From: Paraburkholderia ribeironis
GTDB lineage: Bacteria; Pseudomonadota; Gammaproteobacteria; Burkholderiales; Burkholderiaceae
Reading direction: 5' to 3'
DNA: 64,000 nucleotides
Assembly: GCF_900019265.1 (NCBI RefSeq)
Contig: NZ_CYGX02000047.1
Span: 131,824-195,823 of the forward strand
Part shown: positions 27,303 through 33,956 of the stretch, piece by piece
Layout: each line of letters begins with the position of its first letter
How positions within the stretch are numbered: the stretch's first letter is position 1
Notes under the pieces: model-generated
Told to the model about the DNA's origin: nothing
The model's input: only the letters and a program-made list of their open reading frames with translations
The model's database searches: none
Made by a program: the position numbers and the translations under genes

Positions 27303-28598
27303 ATGCTCCTGGCGACGCGTTGCCCCTTCTGCGAAACCGTCTTCCGTCTGCAACCGGCGCAGCTCGCGCAGCGCCGTGGCCTCGTGCGGTGCGGGCACTG
27401 TCACGAAGTATTCGACGCATCGAGCAGCCTGTTCGACATCACCGAAGGCGGCGATTTCTCCACCGCCAAACCGGTCGCCGCTGCGGCGGCGATCGAGGCG
27501 CTCTCGGGTGTACGTCAGAAAGGCCCCGACTTCAGCGCTGAAGCATGGGACCCGCGAGCGCCCACGCCCGACGCCGCCATCGATACCCGTCTGCGCCACA
27601 ACGCCGGCAACGTGCCGCTCACACCTGTGTCCACCGACGCCGGCGTGGCGGTCACCCCACGCCAGGCCGCCGAGCGGGAATTGCCGGCTGGCGGTCCCGC
27701 CGCACCGCTGCCTCACGAGGCAGAACCGGCGCTGGCCGACGCGCCGCGCGGCTTCGCCGCGCGTCCGCCCGACAAGCCGCTCGAAGAGCCGCCCGTGGAA
27801 GCGCCGCGTGTCTGGCACAAGACCGAGCGCGCGTCCGAACCCGTGATGAACGAGCCCGTGCTCAATGAGCCAGCAGGCCTGCACGGCATCCCCGATAACG
27901 AACCGCGGTTCGGTCCCGCAGGCCTGGGCGCCGCGGCGGGTGCTGGTGCAGCGGCTGGCGTCGCCGCCGCGGGCGCGGGTGGCGCGGGGACCGGTGGTCC
28001 AGGCGCCGGCGGCCCGCCACCGATCGCGTCCAGCGGTGAGCCCTTCTCCGTCAACCCCGTGAACGATGGCGCCGATGCCTTCCCGGTGGTGCGCGAACCT
28101 CGCCCCGCCGAAGTACGGCGCATTGGCTGGCTGATAGCCGGGTCTGCCGTCGCCGTGCTGCTGGTCATCGTGCTGCTCGCGCAACTCGCGTGGTGGCAAC
28201 GCGAAACCGTTCAGGTGTACTTCCCGCGCTCGCAGATTGTGTACGCGAAGGCTTGCGCGCAGCTCGGCTGCCAGATCACGCCGCCGCACGATATCGACGG
28301 ATTGCAGGTCGAGCCGTCCGATCTGCGGCAGATCGACGGCCCGCACAAGCTCGAGCTGAGGATGCCGCTGCACAACCGCTTCAACGTTGCGCTGGCCTAC
28401 CCGGCCATCGAACTCACGCTGCTCGACGACCACAACAACGTCGCCGTGCGGCGCGTGCTGTGGCCGCAAGATTACGTGCCGCCCGGCACGCTGATTTCGG
28501 CGGGTCTACCGGCGCACACGACCCAAACGATGATCGTGCATCTCGACACGGGCAATGCGGTCGCCTCCAATTTCCGCGTTCAGATTTTCTATCCGTAA
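27303..28598 (+). CDS. Zinc-ribbon (MJ0042-type) DUF3426 membrane protein
   Basis: 431 residues. The N terminus is a small zinc ribbon with two Cys pairs (CPFC at residues 8-11 and CGHC near 32-35), as in MJ0042-family fingers. About 200 residues of Pro/Glu- and then Gly/Ala-rich linker follow. A single membrane span (about residues 278-297) precedes a roughly 135-residue DUF3426 domain outside the membrane, with YAKACAQLGCQ and LEVEPSDL-like segments. A cytoplasmic metal-binding head, one span and an outer domain suggest a sensor or scaffold, but no function is established that I know of. It lies 60 bases behind prmA. Confidence 0.85.
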   Translation: MLLATRCPFCETVFRLQPAQLAQRRGLVRCGHCHEVFDASSSLFDITEGGDFSTAKPVAAAAAIEALSGVRQKGPDFSAEAWDPRAPTPDAAIDTRLRHNAGNVPLTPVSTDAGVAVTPRQAAERELPAGGPAAPLPHEAEPALADAPRGFAARPPDKPLEEPPVEAPRVWHKTERASEPVMNEPVLNEPAGLHGIPDNEPRFGPAGLGAAAGAGAAAGVAAAGAGGAGTGGPGAGGPPPIASSGEPFSVNPVNDGADAFPVVREPRPAEVRRIGWLIAGSAVAVLLVIVLLAQLAWWQRETVQVYFPRSQIVYAKACAQLGCQITPPHDIDGLQVEPSDLRQIDGPHKLELRMPLHNRFNVALAYPAIELTLLDDHNNVAVRRVLWPQDYVPPGTLISAGLPAHTTQTMIVHLDTGNAVASNFRVQIFYP

Positions 28599-28674
28599 CG
28601 AACGCGCCCTCGCGCGTCCGGCATGAACGGACGCGTCCACTGTCATTACTGACGAATTTTCGGAGCACAACAAC

Positions 28675-29175
28675 ATGAGTCAAGTCACACTGGGTGGCAA
28701 CGCGATCGAAGTCGCCGGAACGTTCCCGTCGGTGGGCCAGAGTGCTGCCGCTTTCTCGCTGGTCGGCAAGGATCTGAAGCCGGTGTCGCTCGCCGATTTC
28801 GCCGGCAAGCGCAAGGTGCTGAATATCGTGCCGAGCCTCGACACGCCGACCTGCGCGACGTCGACCCGCAAGTTCAACGAAGCTGCCGCGAAGCTCAGCA
28901 ACACGGCCGTGATCGTCGTGTCGGGCGACCTGCCGTTCGCCGCGTCGCGCTTCTGCACGACCGAAGGCATCGAGAACGTCGTCACGGCCTCCACGTTCCG
29001 TGGCCATGAGTTCGCGCAAGCGTACGGTGTCGACATCGCGAGCGGCCCGCTGACCGGCCTGACGGCACGCGCGGTGGTGGTGATCGATGAGAACGACAAG
29101 GTCGTGCACGCCGAGCTGGTCGGCGAAATCAAGAACGAGCCGAACTACGACGCAGCACTCGCCGCGTTGAAGTAA
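28675..29175 (+). CDS. tpx: Thiol peroxidase (Tpx), atypical 2-Cys peroxiredoxin
   Basis: 166 residues. The peroxidatic Cys60 lies in [15 protein letters not shown] and the resolving Cys94 in [11 protein letters not shown], the spacing of E. coli Tpx (61/95). Tpx reduces hydrogen peroxide and organic peroxides using thioredoxin. [19 protein letters not shown] is the usual C-terminal block. CGGAG lies ten bases before the ATG. It is a single gene between the DUF3426 gene and a kinase, probably with its own promoter in the 76-base gap. Confidence 0.95.
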   Translation: MSQVTLGGNAIEVAGTFPSVGQSAAAFSLVGKDLKPVSLADFAGKRKVLNIVPSLDTPTCATSTRKFNEAAAKLSNTAVIVVSGDLPFAASRFCTTEGIENVVTASTFRGHEFAQAYGVDIASGPLTGLTARAVVVIDENDKVVHAELVGEIKNEPNYDAALAALK

Positions 29176-29271
29176 AACCTTCGCGCACGAGCCCAGCGCC
29201 GCGCCTCATGCGCTGCGCTGTCGCATGGTCGCGCGCCATCTCTCAACCGCTTTTTTACAGGAACGCTCGCC

Positions 29272-30210
29272 TTGGCTACGCTCATTTGCGGCTCGCTCGC
29301 CTACGACAACATCATGACTTTCGAAGGGCGCTTCCGGGACCACATCCTGCCGGAGCAGGTCCACATCCTGAACGTCAGCTTCCTCGTGCCGACGATGCGC
29401 CGCGAGTTCGGCGGCTGCGCGGGCAACATCGCTTACGCACTGCACCTGCTGGGCGGCGACGCGCGCATCATGGGCACGCTCGGCTCGGTCGACGCGCAGC
29501 TCTACATGGACCGCTTCGCGCAGCTCGGCCTGTCGACGGAAAGCGTGCTGGTCGTGCCCGACGCGTACACGGCGCAAGCGATGATCACCACCGACCTGGA
29601 AAACAATCAGATCACCGCGTTCCATCCAGGCGCGATGATGCAGTCGCATCTGAACCGCGCCGATGAGGCCAAGGGCATCACGCTCGGCATCGTCGCGCCG
29701 GATGGCTATGACGGCATGATCCAGCATTCCGAACACCTGGCGGCCGCCGGCGTGCCCTTCATCTTCGATCCGGGCCAAGGTTTGCCGCTGTTCGACGGGG
29801 ACACGCTGCGCCGCATGATTGAACTTGCCACGTATGTAGCTGTCAACGACTACGAAGCCCGGCTGGTGAGTGACAAGACCGGTTGGTCGATCGAAGAGAT
29901 CGCGAGCAAGGTCGAAGCACTGATCATCACGCTCGGCGCACAGGGTGCACAGATCCATCACGCCGGGGGCATCGAAGAGATTCCGGCGGTCAGCGCGAGA
30001 CAGGTGCTCGATCCGACAGGCTGCGGCGATGCGTTCCGCGGCGGCTTGCTGTACGGTATCGAGAACGGGCTCGGCTGGGCCACCACCGGCCGCCTGGCGA
30101 GTCTGATGGGCGCATTGAAGATCGAGCATCAGGGCCCGCAAAACTACGCGCCCAGCCGGGCGGATATCAACGAGCGGTTCAGGCAGGCATTCGGATACGC
30201 GCTGCCTTGA
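29272..30210 (+). CDS. PfkB-family nucleoside (adenosine) kinase
   Basis: 312 residues, ribokinase/PfkB fold. GGCAGNIAYALHLLGG near residue 47 is the substrate signature and LDPTGCGDAFRGGLLYG near 245 is the anion-hole and catalytic-base motif (Asp in GCGDAF). The close Burkholderia homologue I recall is a broad-specificity nucleoside kinase that phosphorylates inosine, guanosine and adenosine. The start is a TTG at 29272 with AGGA about ten bases upstream; there is no ATG nearby that keeps the first beta strand. It likely salvages purine nucleosides. Confidence 0.85.
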   Translation: MATLICGSLAYDNIMTFEGRFRDHILPEQVHILNVSFLVPTMRREFGGCAGNIAYALHLLGGDARIMGTLGSVDAQLYMDRFAQLGLSTESVLVVPDAYTAQAMITTDLENNQITAFHPGAMMQSHLNRADEAKGITLGIVAPDGYDGMIQHSEHLAAAGVPFIFDPGQGLPLFDGDTLRRMIELATYVAVNDYEARLVSDKTGWSIEEIASKVEALIITLGAQGAQIHHAGGIEEIPAVSARQVLDPTGCGDAFRGGLLYGIENGLGWATTGRLASLMGALKIEHQGPQNYAPSRADINERFRQAFGYALP

Positions 30211-30235
30211 TACACGGAGCTATGGGAGCTAGGCA

Positions 30236-30712
30236 ATGAGAACAACGAGTCGCCTGATAGTGGCCACTTTGATCGCCGGTTCGCTGGCCATGTCGGGTTG
30301 TGCGATGAACAGCAGTTCTCCTGACGTTTTCACAGCGTCGCAGGCGCAGCGCGAACAAACGGTCCGCATGGCCACGGTCGAAAGCGTGCGCGGCGTGAGG
30401 ATCAGTTCGAACGAAGGCCAGCCGAGCGGCCTCGGCGCGGTCGGCGGCGCCGCCCTCGGCGCCCTCGCGGGCAGCGCGATCGGCGGCGGGCGCGGCTCGA
30501 TCGCCACGGGCATCGTCGGCGGCATAGGCGGCGCGGTTGCCGGTAATGCAGTCGAGAACCGCGTCGCGATGCGCGACGGCATCGAGATCACCGTGCGACT
30601 CGATAACGGCGACCTGCGCGCGATCACGCAAACCTCCACCGGCGAAATCTTCCGCGCCGGCGACCGCGTGCGGCTTCTCTCCAGCGGCGGCGTCACGCGC
30701 GTCACGCACTAG
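30236..30712 (+). CDS. Glycine-zipper 2TM lipoprotein (SlyB/Pcp-like)
   Basis: 158 residues. The lipobox LAMSGC with Cys at about residue 22 marks an outer-membrane lipoprotein. After a short linker comes a glycine zipper (GAVGGAALGALAGSAIGGG and IVGGIGGAVAGN, about residues 64-100) expected to span or insert in the membrane. A small C-terminal beta domain (ITVRLDNGDLRAITQ) follows. The family includes SlyB and the PAL cross-reacting lipoprotein. It is 25 bases behind the kinase gene and is followed by a clear terminator. Confidence 0.9.
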   Translation: MRTTSRLIVATLIAGSLAMSGCAMNSSSPDVFTASQAQREQTVRMATVESVRGVRISSNEGQPSGLGAVGGAALGALAGSAIGGGRGSIATGIVGGIGGAVAGNAVENRVAMRDGIEITVRLDNGDLRAITQTSTGEIFRAGDRVRLLSSGGVTRVTH

Positions 30713-30758
30713 GTTTCCCCTCTCGCGCGGCTAGCTTACGCGCCGCCGCGACGACCTC

Positions 30759-30794
30759 ACACGCATGCCCTCCCCTGTGCATGCGTGTTTTTTT
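30759..30794 (+). terminator. Rho-independent terminator after the lipoprotein gene
   Basis: ACACGCATGC (30759-30768) pairs with GCATGCGTGT (30779-30788) and is followed by a run of T. Confidence 0.88.
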
Positions 30795-30861
30795 ATCTGC
30801 ACCTCGCGAGCCGAAGCCTTCCCAAACGATCGCCGATCGACCGCACAAAAGGAAGTTGGGC

Positions 30862-30896
30862 AAAAAAAATCCCGTCGCCGGAAACCAGCAACGGGA
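30862..30896 (-). terminator. Rho-independent terminator of the H1-like gene
   Basis: On the minus strand a 12-pair stem (TCCCGTTGCTGG with CCGGCGACGGGA, two G-U pairs) is followed by eight Ts. It lies about 85 bases past the H1-like stop codon. Confidence 0.85.
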
Positions 30897-30980
30897 CACT
30901 GACCGGGTAGCACTCGACACTGCTTGAGCACCGCCCGATCGTCGAACACGCCATGCGACGTGTCGAAGTACTTCTACCGC

Positions 30981-31616
30981 TTACGGACGGCTGCCCGTCG
31001 GGAACGGCCATGCCGCTGCCGGGTTCAGCGCGGTCTTCACCGTCGCCGCCGGTGCGCTCGAAACAGCAGCCGCAGCGGGTGCAGGCGCAGCCTTCTTGGC
31101 GACAGCCTTCTTCGCAGGAGCAGCCTTCTTCGCAGGAGCAGCGGCCTTCTTCGCAGCAGCCTTCTTGGCAGGTGCAGCCTTTTTAGCAGCAGCCTTTTTC
31201 GCGGGCGCAGCCTTTTTAGCCGCGGCCTTTTTCGCCGGTGCAGCCTTTTTGGCAGCGGCCTTCTTCGCAGGAGCAGCCTTCTTCGCTGCTGCCTTCTTCG
31301 CCGGTGCTGCCTTCTTCGCTGCAACCTTCTTCACAGCGGCCTTTTTCGCCGGTGCTGCCTTCTTGGCCGGTGCAGCTTTCTTCGCTGCAACCTTCTTCAC
31401 GGCGACTTTCTTGGCTGCGACTTTCTTCGCTGCAGCCTTCTTCGCCGGAGCAGCTTTCTTCGCCGCAGCCTTCTTCGCCGGAGCGGCCTTCTTCGCTGCG
31501 ACCTTCTTCACTGCGACTTTCTTCGCCGGAGCGGCCTTCTTAGCCGGAGCAGCCTTCTTTGCCGCGGTCTTCTTCGCTGCGGGCTTCTTGGCGGCGGCTT
31601 TCTTTGCAGTTGCCAT
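30981..31616 (-). CDS. Histone H1-like Lys/Ala-rich DNA-binding protein
   Basis: 211 residues, almost entirely Ala, Lys, Pro and Val. It is built from short KKAAAKKAAPA-type blocks with spaced KKVAVKKVAAK variants, ending in a different tail (TALNPAAAWPFPTGSRP). This composition is that of eukaryotic H1 C-terminal tails and of bacterial H1-like proteins found in Burkholderia, Bordetella and Chlamydia, which bind DNA non-specifically and compact the nucleoid. GGAG lies upstream of two adjacent ATGs (31619 and 31616); the second has better spacing. The repeated coding makes copy-number variation between strains likely. It is a single-gene unit with its own terminator. Confidence 0.92.
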   Translation of the reverse strand: MATAKKAAAKKPAAKKTAAKKAAPAKKAAPAKKVAVKKVAAKKAAPAKKAAAKKAAPAKKAAAKKVAAKKVAVKKVAAKKAAPAKKAAPAKKAAVKKVAAKKAAPAKKAAAKKAAPAKKAAAKKAAPAKKAAAKKAAPAKKAAAKKAAPAKKAAAKKAAAPAKKAAPAKKAVAKKAAPAPAAAAVSSAPAATVKTALNPAAAWPFPTGSRP

Positions 31617-32051
31617 CATTTTCTCCTTCAGGTTTTTCAGATGAGAGTCAGTTCAAACTACACCCTTCGTCAAAACCCGCTTCCCGCGGACGCTTCTCAG
31701 GGCGCGCGCTACGAAGCGGGCTATTCATCGGCGTACGCGGGTGCTGCGCGCTTACGCTAATGAATGCGGTAAGGCGCGCCGTGCCCCAAGGCACCGCGCG
31801 CCAAATCTGGTCGACGTTGAATCTCAACGCCGGCAATTGCTTGATCGAGCCGCCGGCAATCACGCCAGCGGCTTTTTCCGGGGGGAAGTCTGCCCATCCC
31901 ACTGAAGGGTCCGCAAAGTGCCTGTCATGTTTGTGGGCCGCTAAGGCACCGGGCACGCTTTGCATCAGGCCGTTCTGCTCCTAACCAAAATTGCCGCGAC
32001 CGAAGCCAGCGGCATCCCCATCGATGATTGCATCTGCGACACGAACCCGGA
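31617..32051. other. 435-bp gap between the H1-like gene and nrdB
   Basis: No convincing gene. It holds a strong inverted repeat (GGCGCGCCGTGCC at 31773-31785 and GGCACCGCGCGCC at 31790-31802, one mismatch, loop CCAA). On the nrdB transcript no T-run follows it, so it may be a 3' stabilising structure or factor-dependent terminator. The promoter of the H1-like gene must lie in the left part but I see no clear elements. A 105-codon open frame on the minus strand (31648-31965) is not convincing. Confidence 0.45.
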
Positions 32052-33287
32052 TCACTCCCAGGTCAGCGCACCGCCAGTTTGATATTCGATCACTCGCGTC
32101 TCGAAGAAATTGCGTTCCTTCTTCAGGTCGATCATCTCGCTCATCCACGGGAACGGGTTTTCCTCGTTCGGGTACAGCGGATCGAGACCGATCTGCTGGC
32201 AACGGCGGTTGCAGATGAAGCGCAGATAGCTCTTGAACATCGACGCGTTGAGGCCGAGCACCCCGCGCGGCATCGTATCTTCCGCGTAGCGATATTCGAG
32301 TTCGACCGCCTGCTGGAAGATCGCGCGAATTTCGGCGCGGAACTCAGCGGTCCAGAGTTGCGGGTTTTCGAGTTTGATCTGGTTGATCAGGTCGATGCCG
32401 AAGTTGCAGTGCATCGACTCGTCGCGCAGGATGTACTGGTACTGTTCCGCCGCGCCGGTCATCTTGTTCTGGCGGCCGAGCGCCAGGATTTGCGTAAAGC
32501 CGACGTAGAAGAACAGACCTTCCATCACACAGGCGAACACGATCAGCGAGCGCAGCAGGGTCTGGTCTGCCTCGAGCGTACCGGTCTTGAAGGCCGGGTC
32601 GGTCAGCACGTGGATGTACGGAATCAGGAATTCGTCTTTCGCGCGGATCGAGGGGACCTCGTGATACGCGTTGAAGATTTCGCCCTCGTCGAGGCCCAGC
32701 GATTCGACGATGTACTGGTAAGCGTGCGTGTGGATCGCCTCTTCGAACGCCTGGCGCAGCAGGAACTGGCGGCATTCGGGCGCCGTGATGTGGCGATAGG
32801 TGCCCAGCACGATATTGTTGGCGGCCAGCGAGTCGGCCGTCACGAAGAAACCCAGGTTGCGCTTGACAATGCGGCGCTCGTCTTCGGTCAGCCCGTTCGG
32901 GTCTTTCCACAAGGCGATGTCGCGCGACATGTTCACTTCCTGCGGCATCCAGTGGTTGGCGCAACCAGCCAGATACTTTTCCCAGGCCCACTTGTACTTG
33001 AACGGCACCAACTGATTGACGTCGGTCTGGCCGTTGATGATGCGCTTGTCGGCAACGTTGACCCGCGCTTCTGAAACGGCAGCCGTTCCACCAGCAGCGT
33101 GGGCAACATGAGCGACGGGAGCGACAGCGATGTCGTTCGCGAAGACTTCTTGAGCCGAGGGAGCATGAGGAGCGGAACGCGTTCCGATTTGCGAACCGAC
33201 AGCCGATCCCGCAGCGTTGCGCAACACGTTCTGTTGCGTAGCGCTCGACGGAGTTACGGCAGTGATCTCGTCATCCCAGTTGAGCAT
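32052..33287 (-). CDS. nrdB: Class Ia ribonucleotide reductase beta subunit
   Basis: 411 residues. It houses the diiron-tyrosyl radical cofactor. The iron ligand and radical region reads [17 protein letters not shown], where Glu, His and Tyr occupy the places of E. coli Glu115, His118 and Tyr122, so it is a standard tyrosyl-radical enzyme. The later [14 protein letters not shown] contains the second Glu/His ligand pair. About 75 extra N-terminal residues, Ala/Val-rich, precede the fold relative to E. coli. The ATG at 33287 has GGTGA upstream. It is on the same strand as nrdA but 669 bases downstream of it. Confidence 0.95.
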   Translation of the reverse strand: MLNWDDEITAVTPSSATQQNVLRNAAGSAVGSQIGTRSAPHAPSAQEVFANDIAVAPVAHVAHAAGGTAAVSEARVNVADKRIINGQTDVNQLVPFKYKWAWEKYLAGCANHWMPQEVNMSRDIALWKDPNGLTEDERRIVKRNLGFFVTADSLAANNIVLGTYRHITAPECRQFLLRQAFEEAIHTHAYQYIVESLGLDEGEIFNAYHEVPSIRAKDEFLIPYIHVLTDPAFKTGTLEADQTLLRSLIVFACVMEGLFFYVGFTQILALGRQNKMTGAAEQYQYILRDESMHCNFGIDLINQIKLENPQLWTAEFRAEIRAIFQQAVELEYRYAEDTMPRGVLGLNASMFKSYLRFICNRRCQQIGLDPLYPNEENPFPWMSEMIDLKKERNFFETRVIEYQTGGALTWE

Positions 33288-33956
33288 AAATGTCACCATC
33301 AATTTAGAACGGTTTGTACCATCTTTTCACGAGCGATAAAAGAGTTCGCCGATGAAAAATCCTGTTTTCGATTCGCGTTGCTACGTTCATACAACACTTT
33401 GTTCAACCGACTGTGTATGACGCTTCGAGTGAAGCGTGTTGAACGTGTGTCGTCGAGGTGCTTCGCGAGCTCGAAGAGCAACATGTCGAAGCGACATTGC
33501 GCTGCTCCATCTATCTGTATTGCGCAGCGTGTTTTGCAGTCTCTTGCAATTGCCGACTGCTGCCTCGCTTAGCGCATCGCGTTGGACCGCGTTCGCCGTG
33601 TCGCCAGCGTGAGCGAGGTGAAGTTCAAACTCATGTCGAGCGATGCATGCGGCTGGCCATGTCGATCGGTGCATCGATCAAAGCGTTTGCTGTGCGCGCC
33701 GTATCGCGCGCTTCGCCTGGTGTTGCCGACTGCTGAGTGCCGATCTACCGCTGGCCTGTCGCGTCATGACTTCAGTTGCTTGCATTGCAGCACTGCTGTC
33801 GATGAGCGGTGAGACTGCGATCTCTTCATCCGCTTCGGTCTCGCTCACCGCTCATCGGTTCACTTCTGCTTCATCTCTATCAGTGCGCGGATCGCTGCAT
33901 GCGGGTGATTACCTACCACCCGTTAGCAAGCAGCGATCCCGCTCTTTGCTGCGTGC
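33288..33956. other. 669-bp nrdA-nrdB intergenic region with inverted repeats
   Basis: No plausible gene in either direction. It contains a perfect 13-bp inverted repeat, GATGAGCGGTGAG (33801-33813) and CTCACCGCTCATC (33844-33856), with a 30-base loop. A six-pair stem CGGGTG/CACCCG (33902-33922) lies close to the nrdA stop. No T-run follows either. The region is long for a bacterial nrdA-nrdB junction and may hold an nrdB promoter or a small RNA. Confidence 0.5.

Noticed and set aside
31096-31644. Phe/Ala-repeat open frame on the plus strand
   Set aside because: It is the exact reverse of the Lys/Ala repeats of the H1-like gene; the minus-strand reading has a ribosome-binding site, a family match and a terminator.
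31648-31965. 105-codon open frame on the minus strand between nrdB and the H1-like gene
   Set aside because: No ribosome-binding site, no recognisable motif, and it runs through a strong inverted repeat; left as non-coding.
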